This document shows positions 43,645 to 52,664 of a stretch of DNA of 64,000 nucleotides, one piece after another. The stretch is from JAUWKC01 sp035529895 (GTDB taxonomy: Bacteria; Planctomycetota; Phycisphaerae; Sedimentisphaerales; Anaerobacaceae): positions 1 through 64,000 of the forward strand of contig DATKVV010000034.1 in assembly GCA_035529895.1 (NCBI GenBank). The letters are read 5' to 3'. Below the pieces are notes generated by a model. It saw nothing but the letters and a program-made list of their open reading frames with translations, had not been told where the DNA came from and searched no databases. Positions within the stretch are counted from its first letter, which is position 1. The number at the start of each line of letters is the position of its first letter. The translations under genes were made by a program, and so were the position numbers.

Positions 43645-45999
43645 TCAGTCTTTGGTCAGCCAGATTTCCGTTACAGAAACGCCGCGCACCTCATTCGTAA
43701 GATTCCATTGCAGCTCAAGCACACCGTCACTGGTGGAAGCGGGTGGTACGCTGTAAGAGACCGGCGTAGTATCAGAATTGCCCCTCGGACCGTGAATCAG
43801 GCGGCCGTCGTCTGTCTTGCAGGTAAATTTCGGACCGAATGGGCCGAGGTAAACCACGTTAATATGATAGGTTGCACCGGCGTCGAGTCCTTCCCACCGC
43901 ATCAGCAGGGGCGTATCGTATCGGCTGGTCGCATGGGTCATTTGGGAGTGTCTGCGGTCGGAGCCGGGTTTATGGTCGACCCACTCTATCGGCGAATGCA
44001 CAAAACCGGGGTCCTGGTCCCATGTTTTCTGTCTGACAAGGTGGGGCTGTTCTCCGGCGACGCCGAGATTATCATAAAAGCCGCCGGGGCCCGGGTCTTC
44101 GTAATTCAGAATCTTCTCGATATCCGCAATGCTTGTAACGCCATCCAATCGCTTTTCAAGCCACTTTCGGTCGTTCAGTGGAGAGTATATGTTATCCAGG
44201 ACTTCATCAAGGTCGCCGAGGCGGTCGGTAAGACCGCACGATTGGAGTTCCTGCTTGAAGGCCGCCTTCGTCTGAAAGTCCTTGTCGATTTGTGCCAGTG
44301 CCGCACGGGCATTTTTGACAGCCGTGGCGACTCCGACCGTCCCGGCCTGCTTCAGGGCTTCATACGCCTGCCGCTCGCACTGCATTTCGGCATCGTACTT
44401 GCGTTTGACCTGGGCATCGAGAAAGGCCTTGTAGAGGAACAGTTCCAGCCTCCAGTTCTTTGCGACGCCGCCCATACTTCTCGCGATCTTCTTCCACAAT
44501 TTCAATGCGGCTTCGGCGCTCTTATTATCTGCCAGATGGCCCGTCCAGTTTGCTTCCAGAAGCTCAAGTCCTTGCGCAACCGCGCGGGCGCCTGCATCGA
44601 TTATCGCATCTTTTGAATCGGATGAACCCTCTCCGTCGGGATTGTTCTTGAACTCGTATGCGAAGAAGACTTTCCCGTAATCGTAAAGGATATCCTCCAC
44701 CCTCGCACCAAGGTCCCAGCCCATTGCGCTCCAGATGAACTTGTTAAGGTCATTGTAACAGCCGGTATGATTGTAAGGCAGAAAGCCGACAGTATCCTTG
44801 CGGGTCGCCTTGTGAATCTGTGCCATCATTCGGGGCATCGCGTAGATGCTTTGGTTGCGGGGCCAGACCTGTGCCCAAACGCGGTCCCATTTGGGAACGG
44901 GATACTGGCACCAGCGCACGTGGCAGATTTCCGGATAGTGTCGGATCTTGTACTGCGAGGGCAAAGCGGCACGAACTTCACGAATGCCCCGCTTCGTCCA
45001 TGGCCCGTAAACCATTCCGTGGAGCCAGCTCGGCTGCATGGTCTTGATATAATTGAAGATATAGTCGTCATAGTCCACCGCGTGGTTTTTCAGGCACTGA
45101 TTCGAATACCACCATTTCGCGCCGGGGTGACTCTGTAGCACCAGCGGCACAACACGCTCGGCCTTTGGCAAGACTTCCGCGGGAGGCCTCGACCCGCTGG
45201 CATCGCCCCCGTATGTAGTGAAATGGTCTATGCCGACAAGGTCGGTGTATAATTTTCTGATCTGGTCGTCAGCGAGGTTGTTATAGTCAATTACACGTTG
45301 GCACGACACCACCAGGAACAGGTCGATGCCGAGCTCTTCGAGATAATCGTCAATGTCCCGTGGACTCCTGGCCTCAAAGCCGTTGGTTCCGAACAGAATC
45401 AGGTCACGTGCGTACTGCTGCTCTTGCCCGGCATCGCGCCAGTCAACAAAGCCGTCTTCACTTTGGGTCGACCTGATGATTTGATGGGCGCGAATTGCGC
45501 AGTCGGGGGCTGTGGATATCTGAACATCATCAGCCAGATGAATGTGCTCTGGGGCCAGGTACAGCAGCCGTATCAGCCGGCCCACGGCGAATAAGGCCCC
45601 CTTGTCGTCACGGCCGACAAGAAAAACAGTGGGCGCCGACCGGGCCGTTCGGTCGGTCCAGATTGCATATCCGTCGGCCTTGGCCGGGACGGAAAGCCCC
45701 GCGGGCAGTGTGTACGAAGTCGGAAAAGTCTCGACAGTTCCGACAACAATTGCGGGTAAACCGCCCGACGGCATGGAAGTCCTCACAGCAAGACTGATTC
45801 GCGTGCGCCTGTTAATCTCATGTTGGAGCAGCTCGGCCGCTTTGGCGTGCCTCGGCTGGCCCGAGGGGTGTACTATGACGGCATTTGAAAGATCGAGCTT
45901 CGTCCCTTGACTATATGTCGAACCCGCGCACACCGCACTTAGCAGCAGCGATACCATCAACCTGACTTTTCGATTGGTTCCAAGCATTTTGCATTGCAT
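43645..45999 (-). CDS. Exported glycoside hydrolase-like protein (alpha-glucuronidase/hexosaminidase-type N-terminal domain)
   Basis: 784 residues, the only minus-strand gene of recognisable metabolic type inside the array. AGGAG stands 8 bp before the ATG, and VSLLLSAVCAGSTYSQ is a Sec signal. Residues about 35-165 (AAELLQHEINRRTRIS, PAIVVGTVETF, GALFAVGRLIRLL) resemble the N-terminal domain shared by GH20, GH67, GH84 and GH115 enzymes. A middle domain with YDDYIFNYIKTM and HYPEICHVRWCQ may be a TIM barrel. A helical part and a C-terminal beta domain (DAGATYHINVVYLGPFG) follow. The reaction is not assignable; glycan backbone cleavage or an uronic-acid exo-activity would suit the context. Confidence 0.7.
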   Translation of the reverse strand: MQCKMLGTNRKVRLMVSLLLSAVCAGSTYSQGTKLDLSNAVIVHPSGQPRHAKAAELLQHEINRRTRISLAVRTSMPSGGLPAIVVGTVETFPTSYTLPAGLSVPAKADGYAIWTDRTARSAPTVFLVGRDDKGALFAVGRLIRLLYLAPEHIHLADDVQISTAPDCAIRAHQIIRSTQSEDGFVDWRDAGQEQQYARDLILFGTNGFEARSPRDIDDYLEELGIDLFLVVSCQRVIDYNNLADDQIRKLYTDLVGIDHFTTYGGDASGSRPPAEVLPKAERVVPLVLQSHPGAKWWYSNQCLKNHAVDYDDYIFNYIKTMQPSWLHGMVYGPWTKRGIREVRAALPSQYKIRHYPEICHVRWCQYPVPKWDRVWAQVWPRNQSIYAMPRMMAQIHKATRKDTVGFLPYNHTGCYNDLNKFIWSAMGWDLGARVEDILYDYGKVFFAYEFKNNPDGEGSSDSKDAIIDAGARAVAQGLELLEANWTGHLADNKSAEAALKLWKKIARSMGGVAKNWRLELFLYKAFLDAQVKRKYDAEMQCERQAYEALKQAGTVGVATAVKNARAALAQIDKDFQTKAAFKQELQSCGLTDRLGDLDEVLDNIYSPLNDRKWLEKRLDGVTSIADIEKILNYEDPGPGGFYDNLGVAGEQPHLVRQKTWDQDPGFVHSPIEWVDHKPGSDRRHSQMTHATSRYDTPLLMRWEGLDAGATYHINVVYLGPFGPKFTCKTDDGRLIHGPRGNSDTTPVSYSVPPASTSDGVLELQWNLTNEVRGVSVTEIWLTKD

Positions 46000-46432
46000 T
46001 TACATTGCTCCTTAGCGGCTGTTTATGTATGAGCTGGCGCTACTTCTCGGACAGAACCGGTTTTATTGGTGGTTCTTTCTGCCTGAATGGTTTCGGCTCG
46101 ATACCGATACCGACCTTGTCTTGACTCATTTTTGCCCGGATTAAAGCGCACATAGTTTAATCTAATTGACGTGCGTGAGCGTGCAAATTATGCAAGAAAC
46201 AAGATATTCCGCGAGCTTATCGATATCTGCACGAGGTATTATTCAGGAACATTCAGTGCCCAAAACTGGCTGTATTTCATCTCAGCCTCCGGTCACGGCC
46301 CAGTCTTCCGGCCCATTGGAGCGTGGCCATAGACAAGCCCGGCAAAATGAGCTAAGATATTGCGGCCTTTTAATGTGGGCAGGAGCCGACGAATGAGAAG
46401 ATTAGATAGAAAGATTCGGAAAGGACCAGGTA
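46000..46432. other. Divergent promoter region between the hydrolase-like gene and S15
   Basis: 433 bases without a credible gene. It must contain promoters for the minus-strand hydrolase and probably for S15. One possible -35/-10 pair on plus is TTGACG (46,166-46,171) and TATGCA 17 bp later, a weak -10. GAAAGGACC before ATG 46,433 is the likely S15 ribosome binding site. Confidence 0.35.
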
Positions 46433-47857
46433 ATGAATCGACGTGATTTTCTAAAAGGCATGGGAATAGGCGCCGCCTCGGTCGTGGTTACCGGCTGGGG
46501 CGACTTTGCAGAGGCTTTTGGCGCTAATTCGCCCCGCAAGAAGCCCAATATCGTATTTATCCTGGCCGATGACTTGGGCTGGCACCAGTTGGGCTGCTAC
46601 GGCAGTAAGTTCTACGAGACGCCCAATCTGGATGACTTTGCGAAAGAAGGGATGAGATTCACGGATGCCTACGCTGCTTGTCCGGTCTGCTCGCCGACGC
46701 GCGCCAGCATCATGACGGGCAAATATCCCGCGCGTTTGCATTTGACTGATTTCATTAAGGGGGGCAGCCCCACAAACAAGAAGCTTCTGACGCCGGACTG
46801 GACGGCGTATCTGCCGCTGGAGGAGGTGACTATTGCGGAGGCCTTGAAGTCCGCCGGATATGCCTGCGGCCATTTCGGGAAATGGCACCTCAATAAAGAC
46901 AAGAAATACCAGCCGGGCAGGCCGATGGACCCCGGCTCGCAGGGCTTCGACGATGTCCTGACAACCCACAAGCCCGGTGCCGGCCCCAAGAGTAAGTATG
47001 AGGAAGATTGGCACCACGTCAGAGAAATCACCGGACGCTCCGCAGCCTTTATCGAAAACAACAAGGACAAGCCTTTCTTCTGCTATGTCTCCTATAATTC
47101 CATCCACCGGCCGGAAATGGAAAAGGACCAGCTTGTCGCCAAATACGCCAATAAGCCCGGAGCCGACAAAGGCAAAGAGTACGGTCACAACAATCCCAAG
47201 CAGGCGGCCATGCTCGAAACCATGGACAAGAGCGTGGGGACACTGCTGAAAACACTTGACGAGCTTAACCTGCGAGACAACACAATTGTGATTTTCTTTT
47301 CGGATAACGGCCACCTCGGCCCCAAGGACTGTAAGCCTCTTCGCGGCAGCAAGGCCGACCTCTACGAAGGAGGAATCCGTGTGCCTATGATTGTCTGCTG
47401 GCCCGGCGTGGTTAAACCGGGCGCCACCTGTGATGTCCCGGTCATAAGCATCGACTTTTTCCCCACGCTGCTCGAAGCTGTGGGTCTGAAAGTCACCGAC
47501 CCCACTGTGGATGGTGTCAGTATTATGGCGCTGTTGAAACGAACTGGTAGTCTCAAACGCGACGCCATCTACTTCCATTATCCGCACTATCACGGGCTGA
47601 GTATTGCGCCGTCCGGTGTTATCCGCCAGGGAAGGTACAAGCTGGTGGAATGGTTCGAAAAGAGCGCTGACTTTGATGGTTTCAGCCCGGCCGCCGTCGA
47701 GCTTTACGACCTTGAAAAGGACCTCAATGAGCAGAACAATCTTGCCGGGAAGATGCCCGAAAAGGCCGCTGAGCTTTACGCAAAATTGAAAAGCTGGCGA
47801 AAATGCGTTGGCGCACAGGAAATGGCGAGGAATCCAGCTTTTAAATCGGAAAAGTAA
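46433..47857 (+). CDS. S15: Tat-exported sulfatase without lipobox
   Basis: 474 residues starting MNRRDFLKGMG. The signal ends VVTGWGDFAEAFGAN, with no cysteine, so a soluble enzyme released by signal peptidase I is likely. LADDLGWHQLGCYG, C86 in VCSPTRASIMTGKYPAR, HFGKWHLNKD and FSDNGHLGPKD form the site, then GSKADLYEGGIRVP. KYPARLHLTDFIKGG and FHYPHYHG place it in the S1/S4/S14 group. It stands alone: divergent neighbour upstream and a repeat-rich island downstream, so it is probably monocistronic. Confidence 0.95.
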   Translation: MNRRDFLKGMGIGAASVVVTGWGDFAEAFGANSPRKKPNIVFILADDLGWHQLGCYGSKFYETPNLDDFAKEGMRFTDAYAACPVCSPTRASIMTGKYPARLHLTDFIKGGSPTNKKLLTPDWTAYLPLEEVTIAEALKSAGYACGHFGKWHLNKDKKYQPGRPMDPGSQGFDDVLTTHKPGAGPKSKYEEDWHHVREITGRSAAFIENNKDKPFFCYVSYNSIHRPEMEKDQLVAKYANKPGADKGKEYGHNNPKQAAMLETMDKSVGTLLKTLDELNLRDNTIVIFFSDNGHLGPKDCKPLRGSKADLYEGGIRVPMIVCWPGVVKPGATCDVPVISIDFFPTLLEAVGLKVTDPTVDGVSIMALLKRTGSLKRDAIYFHYPHYHGLSIAPSGVIRQGRYKLVEWFEKSADFDGFSPAAVELYDLEKDLNEQNNLAGKMPEKAAELYAKLKSWRKCVGAQEMARNPAFKSEK

Positions 47858-48830
47858 TAGTAACGGCAGAAACATACCGAAAGTCCACCATAATTCAGGG
47901 CAACAGGCCGTTTTCGTGCTGATGAGGGCAGCTCTTGCGATAGGTGGAAGGAAAACGGCGCCGGGTATGAAATTGGGTTTGATACCTATGGCATAAATTG
48001 GGTTTGTTTTTTTGGCAGCTGGAGGAGTTATCATTTTTGATAAGCCTTTGTAACAAGGGAGGTTGCGTTCATTTTGGCAATAAGGAAATTCGGTTTGTTT
48101 GGGTTTGTTTTTCGCGAGTCTGAAGTCCTCGTTCATTTTCATAAGCCTTTGTTAATACATTAGTTACGTTCGTTTGGGCCTCCTGGAAATTGGGTTTGTT
48201 TTGCATAAAAGGGCGAATTTGTAGAGGATACTCGACAGATGTAGAAGACAGAGGGCAGAGGACAGAGGGCAGAGGGAAGAAGAGTATAAGCGTATAAGAG
48301 TATAAGCGGACAGGGCATCCGGATGCTCGATGCTCGTAAGTGGTTAAGCGGTAATTGGTTACGTGGCGCGGCCAAATCCGAAATCCTAATATCGACCCGC
48401 CTGCGGCGGGCAAGAGCCCTAAACCCATCGTTTGCCCTGCGGGCTACGGAGGGCAGGCAAATCCGAATTACCAAAATGAAAATGCTCAAAACCCGGCTGG
48501 CTTGCCTGGTTTGTGCGGTTGGCCGCTATATCCGCCTCCGGCGGACAAGTCTGGCGCCTACTGGCGGGTTGCGTTAGCCTTCTGGCTAATAGGCGGGTAT
48601 TTTAACAAGTTTTCAAACAAAAGTCAACAAAAAAACGGGCAAAAGAATTAGGCACAGAGAACCCGCCAAGAGGATGGCGGGTAAACACAGAGAACGCAGA
48701 GAAATAGTCCAGATCAAATAGCAGATAGTTAATTTGGCCATATCCTCCACGAGATTTCGCTCGGCTGTAATGTGAAGTAGAGACAAATTATTTGGTCCGC
48801 GTGTGCAAATAAGCTGCACGGGTTACGAAG
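47858..48830. repeat. Non-coding dispersed-repeat mosaic, 'KTNPI' block (copy 2, inverted)
   Basis: No believable gene. On minus, about 48,000-48,235 gives the pseudo-translation MQNKPNFQEAQTNVTNVLTK, the same family as the block at 2,040-2,215. Purine-rich repeats (GACAGAGGGCAGAG) follow at 48,245-48,300, then GC-rich CCGCCTNCGGCGG motifs. The A/T-rich piece TTTTCAAACAAAAGTCAACA lies at about 48,608-48,630, on plus. The order of parts is the inverse of copy 1. Confidence 0.75.
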
Positions 48831-49472
48831 TTATGTTTTTCGAAATTCATCTTCAGTTGTACCAATTGGTATATCTGGATCACCTAACCCCCATTTCATA
48901 TCAGCAGCCCTTTTGAAACGGTCTCGAAGGTCAATGTTATCTACCTTTCTAAGGTCTGAGATGTATTTGTCAAAGTGTCTTTTAACGCACCAGAGGAATC
49001 TGGCAGGATTAATCACAATGGATTGCACTTCTCCGTGATAGTCGAGCTCGGCATCCACTTTGGGAATAGTAATGGTAAGAGCATCCTCTCTTGCGGTCGA
49101 GTAAAGTATCTTCCTTTTCGACTGGCCGTCGTGAAAAAATCCACAACGCCCTTGCGTGTATATAGTTTCTGCCATATTTTCCAGTGCTGACTTATCTATG
49201 TCGGGAGCACCAAATACAGAGAGAAACCCTTCGATGAAATGTATTTTCGATGAACCCCTACTATCTTTGCCAGAGATATATATCTGGATTCCTTCAAAGT
49301 ATGTAAATAAGATACTTATGGCGGCCATAAAGCCGTGACGCAACTCCAACAGTGATTCTGCTGGGAGTAGGATCCAATTTCTTACTCGATCCTCAAAGAC
49401 ATCTATCATGTCTTCTAAACTGGGGTTCTCTAGTTTTTGGTATCTGTAATTGGGACTGATATAGCTATTCAT
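48831..49472 (-). CDS. HEPN-like small protein, function unknown
   Basis: 213 residues from the ATG at 49,470-49,472; a TTG at 49,493 would add seven. It is all-helical by eye in its first half (ESLLELRHGFMAAISILFTY, FEGIQIYISGKDS). It contains RCGFFHD, an R-x4-H motif as in HEPN-superfamily RNases and toxin partners. The second half is more mixed (ALTITIPKVDAELDY, NPARFLWCVKRHFDKYI). There is no signal peptide. It lies in an A/T-richer island between dispersed repeats, on the strand opposite to the sulfatases, which suggests insertion into the array. The HEPN call rests on one motif plus helix content. Confidence 0.55.
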   Translation of the reverse strand: MNSYISPNYRYQKLENPSLEDMIDVFEDRVRNWILLPAESLLELRHGFMAAISILFTYFEGIQIYISGKDSRGSSKIHFIEGFLSVFGAPDIDKSALENMAETIYTQGRCGFFHDGQSKRKILYSTAREDALTITIPKVDAELDYHGEVQSIVINPARFLWCVKRHFDKYISDLRKVDNIDLRDRFKRAADMKWGLGDPDIPIGTTEDEFRKT

Positions 49473-49691
49473 AACAGTACAAGAATCGAACAATGATTAT
49501 AGAGTCTGTTTACAACTCCGAAACACAGACTTACTTTTACTGTATAACAGGTTTCCGTTGGTTCTTCAATATTTATCCTGAGCCAGTGGAAGGACTCGGC
49601 TGTGCTCCATAGCTTGCTGCCAAGTAGTCCCTAAGGGACGAAGGAGGATCCAACCTTTTATGTTGCGATTATATGAATTTGCCGAATTAAT

Positions 49692-49898
49692 TCACGGTAT
49701 TTCCCTTGACGGCAAGTGCGGGGTTGGTGCCTCGTACAAGGCCTCGGTTGGCCAATACCGGTTGCACAAACATTCGTGTGTTTTCGTGAGACTCCAAGGC
49801 TTGATAGCTTCGGAATTAGTAGTTTCTTCGCTACTTTTAGAAGTTAGCTTCCACGACCCTACAAAGAAAGAGTCATCTTGTAAAGTGATTTGTGGCAT
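49692..49898 (-). CDS. Possible small protein downstream of the second HEPN-like gene
   Basis: 68 residues beginning MPQITLQDDSFFVGSWKL, in a different frame from its upstream neighbour, whose stop lies 5 bp before this ATG. Such close spacing suggests coupling, but there is no recognisable domain. It could be a real antitoxin-sized protein, a frameshifted tail of the neighbour, or chance. Confidence 0.35.
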   Translation of the reverse strand: MPQITLQDDSFFVGSWKLTSKSSEETTNSEAIKPWSLTKTHECLCNRYWPTEALYEAPTPHLPSREIP

Positions 49899-49903
49899 TA
49901 TAC

Positions 49904-50365
49904 TTATCTCATGCGCTCAGCTTTGTTATCTCTGCTATCACTCTTAGTCCATGCAAAATGTGCCGCAACCTTATCTCGAAACGAAAGAACATCTGGTATA
50001 ACTTTTCTGATATAGTCATTAACCTCGCCAATTTCTCTATATGCAATCATTCCGACCGTTCTAACATACTGACACGCTGAAATGGCATACCAGTGAAACG
50101 CACATGTTAGCAAGGTTTGTGGTATGTCTGCTAACAGTGGATCATTGCCAAAGCAAAGAAGCTTGATCTGTGATGAGTTAAAGCGTTGCCTTACGCTGTC
50201 TTCGGACTTCGCAACCTGAGAGTTCAAAAATCTAAGTCCCTCTCGCAAGCATAAAAGTGCCCAGTATTCATTAGCAGGTTCGGAAAACACATCTCCCATT
50301 ACCTTGATGCCGTCAATATGGTCTAAGATAGTGAATTTAACCGAAGGTTCGTCCATCATATGCAT
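49904..50365 (-). CDS. HEPN-like protein of the island, function unknown
   Basis: 153 residues; GGAG upstream suits either the first Met or the third codon Met (50,359). Helical throughout, with LLTCAFHWYAISACQYVRTVG in the middle and SFRDKVAAHFAWTK near the C-terminus, where RDKVAAH is an R-x5-H motif of the HEPN type. It has no signal peptide. It is the first of two or three minus-strand genes in the island. A role in RNA cleavage, toxin-antitoxin or phage defence would be typical of such proteins but is inferred only from the motif. Confidence 0.5.
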   Translation of the reverse strand: MHMMDEPSVKFTILDHIDGIKVMGDVFSEPANEYWALLCLREGLRFLNSQVAKSEDSVRQRFNSSQIKLLCFGNDPLLADIPQTLLTCAFHWYAISACQYVRTVGMIAYREIGEVNDYIRKVIPDVLSFRDKVAAHFAWTKSDSRDNKAERMR

Positions 50366-51318
50366 TTGCTCCGATTGATCTATACAAAACTCTGTATCTT
50401 TTCCTTACATATCTTTTTTGTCAGGCGCTGTAATTTTCTCACGGTGGCTGGCAATATTCAAATTGTTCTTTTGTGATTTTGCAGTCTTTTTTGTTGCGGG
50501 GGTATTATTAGGGTGGAGTGCATGGGGTAGAAGGCAAGGGAGAGCAAAAGTCAAAGGGCAAAGGACAGAATTGTGGGATCCAGCTTCGCCGGATGTGTTT
50601 TTAATAGATCCCTCCACTCGCTGCGCTCGGTCGGGATGACCCGCCAAACGACGTGGCGGGCAAGCGTGGGGGTGGGGGGGGGAGAAGAAGTGCAAAACGT
50701 AATCCGCCTGCCCGCCAAACAGCGAGGCGGGTAAACGGCGGATGAAAGCGGAAAGCGCAGAAGTGAAGCGTAAAGTGCAAAAGTGGGGGATGGGGCCTGC
50801 CCGCCAGAAGGACCCGCCTACGGCGGGCAAGCGGCGGGCAAGCGGCGGACAAGCAGCGTGGCGGGCAAGCGGCGAGGCGGGCAAGGGGACCGCCGGCAGT
50901 GCCGGCGGCTAACAGATTAGGAAGCGACGTGGGGGCGTCGCGTTTTTTTGATAGACCCCTCGGCTGCGCTCGGGGTGACGGTTGGGGGCTGCGCTCGGTT
51001 GGGATGACGGGAGGAGCGCTCGGTCGGGGTGACGAAGGAAAGTGAAAGGTTCATCCGCCTCCCCGCCAAAAGGACCCGCCTTCGGCGGACAAGCAGCGTG
51101 GCGGGTAAACGGGGCAAGCGTTTTTGGATGCCTGCCTCCGCAGGAATGACAGGGGGAGATTGCCGGGCTGCGCTCGCAATGACGCGTGAACCACGTTGGG
51201 TTCGGGGCTGACAAGCAATTCGCTCGCATCTTATTGAATTTAGAGGGTATCTGTGGTATAAGGTGCTCTGCCAAAAGAAATGCAGGGCGATGTTTGTTAT
51301 TGTTAGGAGCCGATAAGT
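50366..51318. repeat. Non-coding stretch built of short dispersed repeats
   Basis: No believable gene in 950 bases. It holds repeated GGCGGGCAAGCG units (50,650-50,890), several CGCTGCGCTCGG(T/G)CGGGATGAC segments (50,610-51,040, both orientations of a palindromic core), and a TGCCGGGCTGCGCTCGCAATGACG segment near 51,160-51,185. These are common intergenic repeat types. TTAGGAGCC before 51,319 is the S16 ribosome binding site. Confidence 0.65.
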
Positions 51319-52647
51319 ATGAGTAAGAGTCATTGGACGCGACGCGATTTTCTCAAAGCCGTTGGTTTGGGGGCCGTATCGTTTGCCGTGCCCGGCTGTA
51401 CGGGCCTTTCGAGTGGGCTTTCCAATAAGTCCCCGGCCAGGAAGCCCAACATAGTTTTCATTATGGCCGATGATGTTGGTGAGCCGGTCCTCGGCTGTTA
51501 CGGCGGTAGTTCTTACCAGACGCCCAACCTCGACAGGCTGGCGGCAACAGGTACACGTTTCAACCACTGTTACAGCTCGCCCGTCTGCGCGCCGTCGCGT
51601 GTGAAGATTATGACCGGGCGATACGGCTTTAGAAACTACAAGGAATGGGGACATATTCCGCCGGAGGAAATCACCTTCGGCCACGTCCTGAAGGATGCGG
51701 GCTACGCCACGGCCTTAGCGGGCAAATGGCAAATGTGCCTGCAGAAAAACGACCCCAACCACATAACCAAAATGGGCTTCGAGCAAAACTGCGTTTTCGG
51801 CTGGCACGAGGGGCCAAGGTACCACGGGCCGCTCATATACGAGAACGGCAAACTTCGACGGGAGCCCGAAGATAAATACGGCCCGGACATTTTCTGTCAG
51901 TTTATCATTGACTTCATCAGACGAAACAAGGACAAGCCCTTCCTTGCGTACTACTCGACCACGCTTGCCCACGAAATCAGCAACGACCTGAAAGTGCCGC
52001 CGCCTGTCGGACCAAACGGACGATACCAGACGTACAAGGAGCTGGTCGAGTATATGGACAAGCTCATCGGCAGAATCGTATCGACGCTCGATGAATTGGG
52101 CCTGCGAGAAAATACGCTTATCCTGTTTACCGGCGACAATGGCACGCCGCCCAAATTCATTACCAAAGCCGTAAACGGAAAATACATCAGCGAGCCTGTC
52201 GTCTCGAAGGTCGGCGACAAAGTCGTAATCGGCGGCAAAGGCAAGCTCACCGACGCCGGCACCAAAGTTCCCCTGATTGCCAATTGGCCGGGGACGACTC
52301 CGGCGGGCAGGGTATCCGACGACCTGATTGATTTTTCTGATTTTATGCCCACCTTCGCCGAATTAGGCGGAAGCGCGCCTCCGAGGGACCGCCCCATTGA
52401 CGGCGCCAGTTTCGCCCCTCAGCTTATGGGCAAACGCGGCAATCCGAGAGAGTGGGCCTACTGCCAGTGGAACGGCAAGGCCTGGGCGCGCACGCAACGT
52501 TGGAAACTCTACCGCGACGGCAGACTATACGATATGGAAAAGGACCCTCTCGAAGAATCGCCCGTCCCTTCCGAGAGGGACACGGCTGAGACCTCGGCCG
52601 TCAGAAAGAAACTCGCAGCCGTCCTCGATAATTTGAATAAGGTTTAG
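51319..52647 (+). CDS. S16: Tat-exported lipoprotein sulfatase, GKWQ variant
   Basis: 442 residues, among the shortest of the set. Tat motif TRRDFLK, lipobox AVPGC (Cys 27). MADDVGEPVLGCYG, C90 in VCAPSRVKIMTGRYGFRNY, and FTGDNGTPPKF form the site, but the Lys-Trp-His motif reads LAGKWQMCL, with Gln for His. The late region is GTKVPLIANWPG, without YEGGIR. S21 shares all these features, so the pair is a distinct subgroup. It heads the second sulfatase run after the island. Confidence 0.95.
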   Translation: MSKSHWTRRDFLKAVGLGAVSFAVPGCTGLSSGLSNKSPARKPNIVFIMADDVGEPVLGCYGGSSYQTPNLDRLAATGTRFNHCYSSPVCAPSRVKIMTGRYGFRNYKEWGHIPPEEITFGHVLKDAGYATALAGKWQMCLQKNDPNHITKMGFEQNCVFGWHEGPRYHGPLIYENGKLRREPEDKYGPDIFCQFIIDFIRRNKDKPFLAYYSTTLAHEISNDLKVPPPVGPNGRYQTYKELVEYMDKLIGRIVSTLDELGLRENTLILFTGDNGTPPKFITKAVNGKYISEPVVSKVGDKVVIGGKGKLTDAGTKVPLIANWPGTTPAGRVSDDLIDFSDFMPTFAELGGSAPPRDRPIDGASFAPQLMGKRGNPREWAYCQWNGKAWARTQRWKLYRDGRLYDMEKDPLEESPVPSERDTAETSAVRKKLAAVLDNLNKV

Positions 52648-52664
52648 GAATTGGAGGCATTGCT

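Noticed and set aside
46166..46194. TTGACG-17-TATGCA promoter for S15
   Set aside because: The -10 matches poorly and the site is more than 230 bp from the start codon, so I mention it only as a weak possibility.
46451..48142. 563-codon open frame on minus
   Set aside because: It is antisense to S15 and continues into the dispersed repeat. No domain or signal peptide is visible; high G+C third positions keep the opposite frame open. The same holds for other long antisense frames, such as those at 3,488-5,422, 2,148-3,620 and 61,083-62,714.
48069..48428. 119-codon minus frame containing NKPNF
   Set aside because: It belongs to a dispersed non-coding repeat also present at about 2,040-2,215 in inverted orientation. 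Its translation has no domain and has the look of a repeat artefact.
49660..49947. 95-codon plus-strand frame in the island
   Set aside because: It overlaps antisense the better-supported minus frames and shows no domain or good start.
50405..50884. Several frames in the repeat-rich gap before S16
   Set aside because: They consist of translated GC-rich repeat units and have no ribosome binding site or domain.
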